Of a DNA stretch of 64,000 nt, positions 8,531 to 17,539 are shown in pieces. The notes under the pieces were generated by a model that saw nothing but the letters and a program-made list of their open reading frames with translations, had not been told where the DNA came from and made no database searches. A program made the position numbers and the translations under genes. The first letter of the stretch is position 1. Every line of letters starts with the position of its first letter. Location of the stretch: contig NZ_JACHBW010000008.1 in NCBI RefSeq assembly GCF_014200455.1, forward strand, positions 248,001 through 312,000, given 5' to 3'. This DNA comes from Paraburkholderia bannensis. GTDB taxonomy: Bacteria > Pseudomonadota > Gammaproteobacteria > Burkholderiales > Burkholderiaceae.

Positions 8531-9166
8531 ACCGGCGACCGGTTCGGCCAGCACCTGGCGCGCCACTTTCACGCGTTCGGAGATGCGTTTCGCGAGCTTG
8601 TCGGTATCGTCGGCGAGCCGTTTCATTTCCGACGCGACCACGGTGAAACCGCGCCCCGCATCGCCCGCGCGCGCCGCTTCGACGCGCGCGTTGAAGGACA
8701 GAATCGACAGGGTGCGAATGGTGCGCAGAATTTCGTCGACGTCCGCAAGGATTGGATTGGTGGCCGCCGTCATCGCCGTGAGACGATGCTGCGCCGCCAG
8801 TTGCGCGGCGCGCTCGCCCTGCACTTCAATCACCAGCCCTTCCAGAAACCGCAGCTCGCCGGTCTCCGAATACACGCCGCCGCCCACTTCGCGCACCCAG
8901 ATCGGCGCGCCGCGTGCAGGCCGGATGCGGTAGTCGATTGTCCACGACTCCCGCTTCGCCAGCGCCTTGCGCACCACGTCGAGCACGTAGACTTCGTCCT
9001 CCGGTTCGGTCAAGGAAGGCAAGGTGCGCACGGCGTTATGAATGAAATCGGTCGCCGGATAACCGGTCAGCGCGGCAATGGACGGCGTCGCATAGACGAC
9101 CGTATAGGTCGCGTCATTGAGCTGCCGATAGAGAAACCCGTTCATCCTGCCCGTGATGCTGTGCAT
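8528..9166 (-). CDS. Short soluble PAS protein with a chemoreceptor-type signalling tip
   Basis: 212 residues, no membrane segment. A PAS domain comes first (about 1-125; YATPSIAALTGY, SWTIDYRIRP, GAPIWVREVGG), then a very short helical segment. That segment contains LSFNARVEAARAGDAGRGFTVVASEMKRLADDTDKLA, quoted here only to show the MCP hairpin-tip core. The protein is far shorter than a normal soluble chemoreceptor and has only about 35 residues on each side of the tip. The ATG at 9166 has AGGAG 9 bases upstream; an upstream ATG at 9238 would add 24 residues without a ribosome site. It lies between the porin and the amine-oxidase block, so it may link that metabolism to a Che-like pathway. 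Confidence 0.75.
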   Translation of the reverse strand: MHSITGRMNGFLYRQLNDATYTVVYATPSIAALTGYPATDFIHNAVRTLPSLTEPEDEVYVLDVVRKALAKRESWTIDYRIRPARGAPIWVREVGGGVYSETGELRFLEGLVIEVQGERAAQLAAQHRLTAMTAATNPILADVDEILRTIRTLSILSFNARVEAARAGDAGRGFTVVASEMKRLADDTDKLAKRISERVKVARQVLAEPVAG

Positions 9167-9264
9167 GATGCCGAGCTCCTGGTTCCGCGCTTCGCCGTCC
9201 CCAACCTCTGCCCGAGGTATCGATGTCATTGCGTGCATGCTGTCGAATATCGAAGCGGCAACAC

Positions 9265-10476
9265 TTAAAAGTTCACGCGAATGCCGGCCATGATGGCCAG
9301 TTGCCGATCGGAATTACTGTTCACGAGATTGGGAATCTGCGCGTAATTCACGCTCGCACCCGTTTGCGTATCGATGCCCAGCCCTGCGCCCGATGCCTTC
9401 TGCGCAATCGCCACGGCATAAAGCGCCGTCTGCTTCGAGAGCAAATAATTGGCGCCCAAATTGATCTGATGAAAGCGCGTGGAACTGCCGCCGCTGACCT
9501 TCGCATCGTTGAAGATGTAGGCCGCGCCAACGGTCCACGCAGGCGTTACCGTATAAACCGCATTGAGTTCGGCGATATCGAACGACACATCCGAGCCGGA
9601 TGGATGCGCGCCGCTGGCGAAATACTGGCTGTTTTCAAGGCGCGTGTGCGTGTAGACCACGGCAATCGTCGCCTTGTCGATGACGACCGAGCCGCCCGCG
9701 CCCCACGCCTTCATCGAGGACGCATTCTGCAACTGGCAGTATGAAGCGTCGGTATTGGAGCAGGTCAGGTCGCCGATATAACCGCTCGATCCGCCCAGTG
9801 CCGCGTCGAGCGGCTGATTCAGCGAAAGATAACCGGCGCTTAAGGAAAACGGCCCTTGATTGTAGGCCGCAGCAAACGCATAGCCGCGTTTCGCCGAAAA
9901 ATCCCCGGCCTGTCCGCCAAAGCTGAATGTGCCGCCGAAGGTGAATCCACCGAAATTCGCGCTGGTGAATTTGAGCGCGTTATTGAAGTTGAACGCTTCG
10001 TTCAGGTTATCGATGTCGCCGAAATGCGAGCCATACAGCGTCGCCCAGTTGTTGCTCGACGCGTAGACGCCAAGAAAATCCGAATACGAATCGTACTGCC
10101 GCCCGGCTGAAAGCGTGCCATAGCGCGCGTCGCCAAGGCCAACCCAGGCCTGGCGACTGAACAGCGAACCGCTTTGCAGCATCGCGCCGGTGCCGGTCAG
10201 GAACTGGTTTTCGAGGTCGAAGCTGGCCTTGAGGCCGCCGCCCAGATCTTCACTGCCCATCAAGCCCCAGCGCGAAGGCACCAGATTGCCGCCGCTCATC
10301 TGCACGGCGTGGCCGCCGTGAACGGAGCCGTCGGCGTTGGTCGTCTGCTGGTTGGTCGAATAGATCAGGCCCGCATCCACGGTGCCATAGAGCGTGACAC
10401 TGCTTTGCGCCGCAGCGCCAGCCGAAACACCCATGAGAAGGACTGCCAATGCCTGACCGGTCAATTTATAGTTCAT
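9265..10476 (-). CDS. Gram-negative trimeric porin
   Basis: 403 residues. The signal peptide (about 1-23) is cleaved after AGAAAQ. The mature start SSVTLYGTVDAGLIY is typical of Burkholderia porins, alternating beta strands follow and the terminal strand ends RVNF. It forms a general or substrate-selective outer membrane channel. It is transcribed in the same direction as the PAS, cupin and oxidase genes downstream, so it may bring in their substrate, although the gaps do not prove one operon. No clear Shine-Dalgarno site is visible before the ATG. Confidence 0.92.
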   Translation of the reverse strand: MNYKLTGQALAVLLMGVSAGAAAQSSVTLYGTVDAGLIYSTNQQTTNADGSVHGGHAVQMSGGNLVPSRWGLMGSEDLGGGLKASFDLENQFLTGTGAMLQSGSLFSRQAWVGLGDARYGTLSAGRQYDSYSDFLGVYASSNNWATLYGSHFGDIDNLNEAFNFNNALKFTSANFGGFTFGGTFSFGGQAGDFSAKRGYAFAAAYNQGPFSLSAGYLSLNQPLDAALGGSSGYIGDLTCSNTDASYCQLQNASSMKAWGAGGSVVIDKATIAVVYTHTRLENSQYFASGAHPSGSDVSFDIAELNAVYTVTPAWTVGAAYIFNDAKVSGGSSTRFHQINLGANYLLSKQTALYAVAIAQKASGAGLGIDTQTGASVNYAQIPNLVNSNSDRQLAIMAGIRVNF

Positions 10477-10737
10477 CGTTGTTTTGAATCGTATTCAGCG
10501 TGAGTGGAAGCGAGGCGTCAGCGCGATGTCGCGCTTCGAGGGCAATGTAGAAGGCCAAAAATGCGGACCGGCAGCACAAATCGGCAACGCGCGCGATCCG
10601 GCTGGGCAAACCAGGGTTTGTTTGGAGAGAGGCCAAAGCTGGCGAAAGGACGCCGCGAAAATGACAAACGCTCACGATTGCGCAGATCGCCCGGTAAAAT
10701 CACCCTCGCACCCGCCCCGCCCCAAGGACCCAATCCG

Positions 10738-11715
10738 ATGAAACTCCACCAGTTGCGCGTGCTGCTCGCGCTCGCGCAGCACGGCAGCATGCATGAGGCG
10801 GCGCGCAGCCTGCACGTCTCGCAGCCCGCGCTGTCCAAGGCCGTCGCCGAACTGGAGCGCGAACTGGGCGTGACGCTGATCTCGCGCTCCGTGCGGGGCG
10901 TGAGCCTCACGAATTACGGCCGCGCGCTGGTCAAGCGCGCGAGCGTGGTCGAGCATGAATTGCGTCACGCGCTGGAAGATATCGAATCGATGCGTGGTCA
11001 CGCCGAAGCGCAATTGAATATCGGCTTTTCCGCCGTCGCTTCGAGCGGCCCCCTGCCCGAAGCAATCGCGGCGTTTCGCACGCGCTTTCCGTCAGTGACG
11101 ATCCGCGCCTATGAGTTGCGTCCGCAACAAATCCTCGAAGGCCTGCGCGAAGGCCATCTCGACCTCGCGCTGATTTCCACCAATAGCGGCCCGGGCACCG
11201 GGGCGTTCCAGTGGGAACCGCTCTTTTCCGTGGGCATGATTGTGGCCGCGCGTCCCGGCCATCCGCTGGGCCGCGTCACGCGCATCCGCTCGCTGGCCGA
11301 GGCGCAATGGCTCACGCTCGATCCACTCGACGATCCCGGCAGCCCGATTGCGAGCCTGATGCGCCTGCATCGGCTGGAGATGCCGCGCGACGTGGTGCAA
11401 AGCAGTTCGAACCTGCTGGGTCTGCAACTGGCCACGCGTACGGATCTCATCAGCGTGTGGTCAGATTTCGTGTTCAACGGCGGCGTGGGCCCGCTGGCGC
11501 TCAGTCCCGACGCACTCAAACCGCTGCCGATCCGCGATGAATTGCCGAACTACGACGTCTTCATGGTCTATCGCTCAACCGATCTGATGACGCAAACCTG
11601 CCTTGAGTTCAGTAAGGAAATCCGCCATCGCGGGCGGCAAATGGTGTCACCGCGCATTGCCGCGCAAGCCGCGTCCACCGGCGCTTCGCGCGCCAGAAAG
11701 CCGTCGGATGGCTGA
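10738..11715 (+). CDS. LysR-family transcriptional regulator
   Basis: 325 residues. The N-terminal winged helix-turn-helix begins MKLHQLRVLLALAQHGSMHEAA and continues through SQPALSKAVAELERELG. The effector-binding domain occupies about 90-300. The ATG at 10738 has AAGGA 9 bases upstream; longer readings have no ribosome site. It is divergent from the porin across 261 bases, so the porin is the first candidate target. The C-terminal tail of about 25 residues is basic and probably disordered. Confidence 0.88.
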   Translation: MKLHQLRVLLALAQHGSMHEAARSLHVSQPALSKAVAELERELGVTLISRSVRGVSLTNYGRALVKRASVVEHELRHALEDIESMRGHAEAQLNIGFSAVASSGPLPEAIAAFRTRFPSVTIRAYELRPQQILEGLREGHLDLALISTNSGPGTGAFQWEPLFSVGMIVAARPGHPLGRVTRIRSLAEAQWLTLDPLDDPGSPIASLMRLHRLEMPRDVVQSSSNLLGLQLATRTDLISVWSDFVFNGGVGPLALSPDALKPLPIRDELPNYDVFMVYRSTDLMTQTCLEFSKEIRHRGRQMVSPRIAAQAASTGASRARKPSDG

Positions 11716-11885
11716 TTGAAAACGCGAGTGAATGCACCACAACGAAGCACTCATTACTTACCGCGTTTAACATATGAGTAATAAATTCGTAATTGGGGAG
11801 TAATTAGTTGTAACCATAATCCGCCGCCGTGATTCCAATTTCCTAACGCTCGTTCGCGAGCTTTCACGACGACGGAGCCCCTTGA

Positions 11886-13844
11886 ATGTCTGCTTCACGC
11901 ACCCGTTTTCCGCTGCGCCTCGCGCTGCTTTCCAGCGTTGCCGCGCTAGCCGCCTGCGGTGGCGGCAACAATAATAATTTGACGACGGCCGCCACGCCGG
12001 CCCCGCCCGCCGATCCGGGCTTCGTCGACGCAGCGCCCATTCCCGACGTCCCTGCTTTCGTCGACAACATCGCCACCAACCAGCGCGGCGATGCGCGCTA
12101 CGCAACGCTCGCAACCAATGCCGGCGTGCGCGTGGTGGCGCGTTTTCTGGACCTCTGGCAGCCGCTCACGCTGCTCGTCGACGCAGGCGTCTCCGCGTCC
12201 GCGAACGGCTCGTTCCCGGCCGTCACGCAATCGACGTGGACGGGCCTGCCCAACGACGGCACGCCGGGCGGCACGATTCTCAACAGCACGGTGCTCGGTG
12301 CAAACGTGCAATACGTTGTCAACGCAACGACCAATCGCACCCAGGCGCAAGCCGATGCGGCCTACTACGACGACCGTCGCGGCAAGGGCTACAGCGTGAC
12401 CGACGGCATGGGCCCGCTCACCAGCGTCTGGCGCGCGGCCGCGCAGCAAACCACCAGCATCACATCGATTCCCAGCAACGCCACTACCACGCTCTACAAC
12501 GATTCGGGCAATAACACCGGCGTGGGCAGCAGCACCAACACCAGCTTCGGCCAGGTGGTCGATCTGCTCAATACGATGGGCAATAACGCTTCGACGGAAC
12601 CGGCCAAGCGCTTCTACAAGTACGCGCGCCCGTTCCGCTGGAGCACGAGCGTCGTGGTCGATCCCACCCTGGTGCCCGCGATCAGCACGACGCCCGCCAC
12701 CGATGGCGGCTTCATCAGCGGCCACGAAGCCGAAGCGATGCGCGACGCCATGACGATGGCTTACCTCGTGCCCGAGCGCTTCCAGGAGATGGCCAGCCGC
12801 GGTCTCGAACTCGGCGAAAACCGCATTCTCGCGGGCATGCACTCGCCCCTCGACGTGATCGGCGGGCGCATGTTCGCGCTCGCGGCCACGGCTGCGAATC
12901 TTTACGACCCGGCCAACGCCAGCCTCAAGAGCGCGGCCTATACGCAGGCACACAACACGCTCATGCAACTCACCAGCACGAGCGCGACAACCTTCGCGGC
13001 CTACGCGCATTCGGGCACCAGCACGACCGACCGTTTCGCCGACTACGCGACCAACAAAAGCGAATTCGCGCGCCGCATGACCTTCGGCTTCCCGCAGATC
13101 GAATCGACCGAAGCACCGCCCGTGGTGCCCAAGGGCGCGGAAGTCCTGCTGGAGACGCGCTTTCCGTACCTGAGCGCCGATCAGCGCCGCGTGGTGCTGA
13201 AGACCACGGAAATCGCCTCGGGCTACCCCGTGATGGACGACGCCGAAGGCTGGGGCCGCCTGAACATGTTCGCCGCCGCCGACGGTTATGGCGTGTTCAA
13301 CGGCAACGTGAGCGTGTCGATGGACGCCAGCAAGGGCGGCTTCAATGCGGTCGATACGTGGCGCAACGATATCTCCGGCACGGGCAAGCTCACGCTGCAA
13401 GGCAGCGGCACGCTCAAGCTCGCGGGCAATAACACCTTCAGTGGCGGCTCGCAGGTGAGTGGCGGCGTGCTCGAAGCGGATTCGGCCAATGCGTTCGGCC
13501 GCGGCGATGTGTATGTGGGCGGCAATGGCGGCGTCGCGGTGGCCGCGAGCGGCACGCCGGTGACGGTCAACGGCAAGTTCACGCAGCTTGCCAACACCAC
13601 GCTCGAACTATCGCTCGACGGCAACGGCGGCGGACGTCTGCGCGTGGGCGGCCAGCTCACCGTCGCAGGCGGCACGCTGCACGTGAAATTCGTCAACGGT
13701 TACACGCCCAAGGCGGGCGACACGCTCGACCTGATCGACGGCAGCGGCGGCGCGATGCAATTCACGACCATCAACGTCGACGGCTTCAAGGCCACGCCGG
13801 TTTATACGAACACGGGCGTTTCGGTGAAGCTCTCCGCTTCTTGA
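11886..13844 (+). CDS. PAP2-family phosphatase lipoprotein with autotransporter-type repeat
   Basis: 652 residues. A lipoprotein signal ends in the lipobox LAAC (Cys at about 24), followed by a GGGNNNN linker. The catalytic part carries all three phosphatase/vanadium-haloperoxidase motifs: K-x6-RP (KRFYKYARP), a variant SGH (GFISGHE) and R-x5-H-x3-D (ENRILAGMHSPLD). The C-terminal 150 residues (LTLQGSGTLKLAGNNTFSGG and following) are an autotransporter-associated beta-helix repeat with no translocating barrel. It is probably an acid phosphatase anchored in the periplasm or at the outer membrane. GGAG is 8 bases before the ATG. The AT-rich 170 bases upstream probably hold its promoter. Confidence 0.85.
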   Translation: MSASRTRFPLRLALLSSVAALAACGGGNNNNLTTAATPAPPADPGFVDAAPIPDVPAFVDNIATNQRGDARYATLATNAGVRVVARFLDLWQPLTLLVDAGVSASANGSFPAVTQSTWTGLPNDGTPGGTILNSTVLGANVQYVVNATTNRTQAQADAAYYDDRRGKGYSVTDGMGPLTSVWRAAAQQTTSITSIPSNATTTLYNDSGNNTGVGSSTNTSFGQVVDLLNTMGNNASTEPAKRFYKYARPFRWSTSVVVDPTLVPAISTTPATDGGFISGHEAEAMRDAMTMAYLVPERFQEMASRGLELGENRILAGMHSPLDVIGGRMFALAATAANLYDPANASLKSAAYTQAHNTLMQLTSTSATTFAAYAHSGTSTTDRFADYATNKSEFARRMTFGFPQIESTEAPPVVPKGAEVLLETRFPYLSADQRRVVLKTTEIASGYPVMDDAEGWGRLNMFAAADGYGVFNGNVSVSMDASKGGFNAVDTWRNDISGTGKLTLQGSGTLKLAGNNTFSGGSQVSGGVLEADSANAFGRGDVYVGGNGGVAVAASGTPVTVNGKFTQLANTTLELSLDGNGGGRLRVGGQLTVAGGTLHVKFVNGYTPKAGDTLDLIDGSGGAMQFTTINVDGFKATPVYTNTGVSVKLSAS

Positions 13845-14237
13845 CTGATTTAAGGCCACGCTTTAAATCGACGTAAAAAAGCCCCAGCGCGTCGACACGC
13901 TGGGGCTGGGTGCTTGCCGCGCAAACGGAAAAATCAGGCAAAAAATAGCCGCAAGCTCTGCGGGTTTTAAGGGGTGATGACCCAGGCACTCGCGCAGTAA
14001 TCCTCATGCCCGATGTCGACAGATTGGATGTAAGTAGCATCAGGCACGGAAGACATTATTCAAGTTACTCCTTGCAGCGTATAGAAGCAGTTGCGCGCGA
14101 CGCGATCGCAGCAGCGCGCAAAATGTCGCATCTTCAAAGTCGCCTGTTCAAATCATCCGGACATCGCCCGGACATGAGGATTCCATAGCAGATTCGCGCG
14201 CGTCATCGTAGGATTCAGGCTTTATCGCTAATACGTC
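13845..14237. other. Intergenic region without a supported gene
   Basis: About 390 bases between the PAP2 gene and the MocR regulator. The only clear structure is the hairpin at 13877-13906. Short open frames on both strands lack ribosome sites and protein-like composition. Confidence 0.6.
13877..13906 (-). terminator. Intrinsic-terminator-like hairpin, U-tract on the minus strand
   Basis: Arms GCCCCAGCG (13881-13889) and CGCTGGGGC (13898-13906) are perfect. The A-run lies on the left, so the U-run is at the 3' side only for minus-strand RNA. No minus-strand gene that could end here is recognised. It may still stop plus-strand transcripts of the PAP2 gene, but without a U-tract. Confidence 0.6.
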
Positions 14238-15665
14238 GTGCGCCGCATGCATCGCTACGAAACCCTCGCGCACACCATGGCCGACGAGATCCGCTCCGGC
14301 AGCATTCCGGTGGGCGCGCGCATGCCCTCCTTGCGCCATGTGATCGCGCAACACGGCGTAAGCCAGGCCACGGCCACGCGCGCCTACTATCTGCTCGAAG
14401 AATGGGGGCTCGTGCGCGCGCAGGAGCGCTCGGGCTACTACGTCGCGCCGGGCGCGGGCGTCACGGCAGTCGAGCGTGCGCCGCTCGCCGCTGCGGGCAG
14501 GGTCGATATCAGCAATCTGGTGTTTTCGGTGCTCGATGCCGCGCGCGAGCCCGATATCGTGCCGCTCGGCTCCGCGTTTCCCTCGCCGCAACTCTTTCCG
14601 CTCGAACGACTCGCCAGGTCGCTCGCCACGGCTTCGCGCAATCTCAATCCGTGGAGCACGGTGGTCGATCTGCCGCCCGGCAACGAGGCGCTGCGCCAGC
14701 AGATCGCGCTGCGTTACATGGGGATGGGCATCGCCCAGCCGATGGACGAAATCGTCGTGACCAATGGTGCGCTCGAAGCGCTCAATCTCTGCCTGATGGC
14801 CGTCACGCGGCCCGGCGACTGCGTCGCGGTGGAGTCGCCTGGTTTTTACGCGGCTTTGCAGGCGATCGAGCGGCTCGATCTGCGCGCGGTGCCGATTCGC
14901 GTCGATCCTGTTACCGGCCTCGATCTCGACGCGCTCGCCGACGCGCTGGAAAACCATCCCATCCGCGCGTGCTGGTTCATGACCAATTTCCAGAATCCCA
15001 CCGGCGCCACGCTTTCGGTCGAGAAAAAGCGCGCGCTGGTCGAATTGCTCGCACGCCACGAGATTCCGCTGATTGAAGACGACGTCTATGGCGAGCTGCA
15101 TTTCGAATCGGACTATCCGTTGCCCGCGCTCGCCTTCGATACGCGTGGGCTCGTGATGCACTGCAGTTCGTTTTCGAAGACATTGGCGCCGGGCTACCGG
15201 ATCGGCTGGACGGCTGCGGGCCGCTACGCGCAGAAGGTGCAACGGCTCAAGCTGATGTCCACGCTTTCCGCGAGCATTCCGGTGCAGGCGGGCATGGCCG
15301 ATTATCTGCAACACGGCAGCTACGACCGCCATCTGCGCAAGGTGCGCGCGGCTTTGCTGGCACAACTCGGCGAAATGGAGCGCGCGATCCGCCGCTGGCT
15401 GCCGCGCGGCGTGCGCTACGCGCGGCCACGCGGCGGCTATTTCGTGTGGCTCGAATTGCCCGAAGCCATCGACGCGATGGCCTTGCATCGCCTCGCCATC
15501 GCGAGCGGCGTGAGTCTCGCGCCCGGGCCGATCTTTTCGCCTGAACACGGCTTTCGCAATTGCATCCGCCTGAACTTCGGCCACCCGTGGAGCGAGCGCA
15601 TCGAGGCCGCGATGCGCACACTCGGCAAGCTGCTCGCCGATCCGGCTGTGCGCATGCCGTTGTAA
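14238..15665 (+). CDS. MocR-type regulator (GntR winged helix fused to aminotransferase)
   Basis: 475 residues. The GntR DNA-binding domain spans about 1-75 (LAHTMADEIRSGSIPVGARM, SQATATRAYYLLEEWG). A fold-type I aminotransferase domain follows (about 110-470) with the PLP lysine in SFSKTLAPGYRIGW. Such proteins are transcription factors using PLP as a sensor for vitamin B6 or amino compounds; PdxR, TauR and GabR are examples. The start is a GTG; an ATG three codons on is equally possible. The divergent side has no nearby gene, so the target may be the Rieske gene downstream or its own promoter. Confidence 0.88.
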   Translation: MRRMHRYETLAHTMADEIRSGSIPVGARMPSLRHVIAQHGVSQATATRAYYLLEEWGLVRAQERSGYYVAPGAGVTAVERAPLAAAGRVDISNLVFSVLDAAREPDIVPLGSAFPSPQLFPLERLARSLATASRNLNPWSTVVDLPPGNEALRQQIALRYMGMGIAQPMDEIVVTNGALEALNLCLMAVTRPGDCVAVESPGFYAALQAIERLDLRAVPIRVDPVTGLDLDALADALENHPIRACWFMTNFQNPTGATLSVEKKRALVELLARHEIPLIEDDVYGELHFESDYPLPALAFDTRGLVMHCSSFSKTLAPGYRIGWTAAGRYAQKVQRLKLMSTLSASIPVQAGMADYLQHGSYDRHLRKVRAALLAQLGEMERAIRRWLPRGVRYARPRGGYFVWLELPEAIDAMALHRLAIASGVSLAPGPIFSPEHGFRNCIRLNFGHPWSERIEAAMRTLGKLLADPAVRMPL

Positions 15666-15746
15666 CGCCGCCTTGAGGTAAATCCCAGATTGACAGTCGA
15701 TGTCGTAAGATAGGTTTTTTGATGCACTCTGGATGGATCGACACGT

Positions 15747-16142
15747 ATGCCACTTTCGGGACGGGGCGCGAGCGCTGCGCGGCAGTTTGAAGAAGACGCG
15801 ACGGACTGGTCGGCGGTCTGCACGAGCGACGAGGTGGCCGACTGCACGGCGCGCGCCGTGACGCTCGGGGCCGCAAGGCTGGTGGTCTGGCGCGACGGCG
15901 AGGGCGGCGTGCACGTCTGGGACGACCGCTGCCCGCATCGCGGCGATCCGCTGTCGGGCGGCAGCGTCAACGGCGGTTTGCTTACCTGCCCCTCGCATGG
16001 CTGGCGTTTCGACGTGAACGGCCAGCAGGTGCGCATGCTGACGGTGGCGTCGCCGCGCTGCATGAGCGCGAACGACGCCACCGCTTATCCGGCGTGCGAG
16101 CGCGATGGGCTGATCTGGGCCTGCGTCACGTCGCCAGCTTGA
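15747..16142 (+). CDS. Small Rieske [2Fe-2S] protein
   Basis: 131 residues. A single Rieske domain carries CPHRGDPL (Cys, His) and CPSHGWRF (Cys, His), the full set of four cluster ligands. Size fits a Rieske-type ferredoxin or the isolated N-terminal domain of a dioxygenase. It starts 81 bases after the MocR regulator and is convergent with the sensor kinase that ends at 16175. No oxygenase or reductase partner is adjacent, so the electron acceptor is unknown. Confidence 0.82.
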   Translation: MPLSGRGASAARQFEEDATDWSAVCTSDEVADCTARAVTLGAARLVVWRDGEGGVHVWDDRCPHRGDPLSGGSVNGGLLTCPSHGWRFDVNGQQVRMLTVASPRCMSANDATAYPACERDGLIWACVTSPA

Positions 16143-16174
16143 AGCAGACAGTCTGAAGCAGACATCCCGGCGGC

Positions 16175-17539
16175 TCAGGCGCGTTTGAGCACGAGACGCG
16201 CTTCCAGACCGCCGCCGCTGCGGTTATGCAGCGAGAGCTGCGCGCCCATCGCCACCGCCAGTTGACGCGCGATCGCCAGTCCCAGACCGGTGCCGCCCGT
16301 ACCGCGATTGCGCGAAGTTTCCAGCCGGTAGAACGGCTCGAACACCTTCTCCAGCGATTCCTCCGGAATGCCCGGGCCGCGATCCATCACCGAGATCGTG
16401 ACCTGCGCGTCGCCCGGTCCTTCGACCAGCGCAATTTCCGCCGCGCCGGCGAACTTCAGCGAGTTATCCACGAAATTGCCGACGATGCGCTTGAGCGCCT
16501 GGGCGCGCGTCACCACCGCCAGCGGCGCACGCGTGTCGTAGCTCACGTCGCTGCCGGCGTCGATGTAATCGCACACGATGCTGTCGAGCATCGAGTCCAG
16601 ATCGAGCCGCACCGGCACTTCAGCCACGCCGTGCAGCGTGCGCGCGTAGGCGACGCCTTCCTTGACCAGTTGCTCCATTTCCTGCAGATCCTGGCGCAGA
16701 CGCGTCGCTTGAGCGTCGTCGTCCATCACATCGACACGCAATCGCATGCGCGTAATCGGCGTTTGCAGATCGTGCGAGATGGCCGCGAGGATCTGCATGC
16801 GTTCAGCCATATAGCCGGAGATACGCGCCTGCATCGCATTGAAGGCGCGCGCCGCGCGGGCGACTTCGGATGGCCCGTTTTCGTCCAGATGCTCGGTCTT
16901 GAGATCGGGGCCGAGGGTATCGGCGGCCTTGGCAAGCGCATTGAGCGGCTGCGTCGCCACGCGCACCGCCAGCCAGCAGCACACCGCCAGCACGATCAAC
17001 TGCACCCCAAGCACCAGCGGCAGCCAGCGCGATAGCGGCAGCGCACGCTGCGGGCGCACGTCGATGGTGAGCGGCGTGCCGTCGCTCAGACGCAGATGCA
17101 CCTGGAAGTGCTCGCCGTTGCCGGGGATCGCATTGGCGGTCATGGCGTAGTGCTTGCCGATGCCCTTCGAGATCGCCGACTCGTAGCGCATCGACAGTTG
17201 CGCATCGGGCGCGACGCCCTGCACGCCCTCGCCCAACACGAACATATAGCTGCGCCGCGCGAGCTTAGGCAACCAGGCGGCGCGTTCGGCGGGCGGCAGA
17301 TTGTCGAGCAACGCGACGGAACTCGCCACTTCGCGCTCGACGTAATCCATCATCATGTTGGCTGTGGTTGCGTCGCGCTCGGTCAGCGTGAGCCAGACGG
17401 AAAGCGTCTGCGCGAGCGCCAGACCAATGCAGAGAATCAGCGCAAGCCGCGCAAACAGCGTGCGGGGCCAGTGCAGCAGATGGCGCCCCGGACCTTCGCT
17501 CAGGGCAGCCGCGGGCGCGGCATGGGTGGCGGCGCTCAT
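16175..17539 (-). CDS. EnvZ/QseC-type sensor histidine kinase
   Basis: 454 residues. TM1 (about 27-50) and TM2 (about 155-175) flank a periplasmic sensor of about 105 residues. A HAMP segment, HisKA (ISHDLQTPITRMRLRVD) and HATPase follow, with DRGPGIP and GTGGTGLGLAIARQL. Position 17539 was taken as the start because ATG overlaps the stop of the response-regulator gene by 4 bases (ATGA); a longer frame would overlap it extensively. It pairs with the OmpR-type regulator directly upstream. The stimulus is unknown. Confidence 0.88.
   Translation of the reverse strand: MSAATHAAPAAALSEGPGRHLLHWPRTLFARLALILCIGLALAQTLSVWLTLTERDATTANMMMDYVEREVASSVALLDNLPPAERAAWLPKLARRSYMFVLGEGVQGVAPDAQLSMRYESAISKGIGKHYAMTANAIPGNGEHFQVHLRLSDGTPLTIDVRPQRALPLSRWLPLVLGVQLIVLAVCCWLAVRVATQPLNALAKAADTLGPDLKTEHLDENGPSEVARAARAFNAMQARISGYMAERMQILAAISHDLQTPITRMRLRVDVMDDDAQATRLRQDLQEMEQLVKEGVAYARTLHGVAEVPVRLDLDSMLDSIVCDYIDAGSDVSYDTRAPLAVVTRAQALKRIVGNFVDNSLKFAGAAEIALVEGPGDAQVTISVMDRGPGIPEESLEKVFEPFYRLETSRNRGTGGTGLGLAIARQLAVAMGAQLSLHNRSGGGLEARLVLKRA

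Noticed and set aside
11946..13400. Long minus-strand open frame opposite the PAP2 gene
   Set aside because: The plus-strand frame has a lipobox and three catalytic motifs; the antisense frame has none.
14148..15998. Long minus-strand open frame opposite the MocR gene
   Set aside because: The MocR frame has intact GntR and PLP motifs; the antisense has none.
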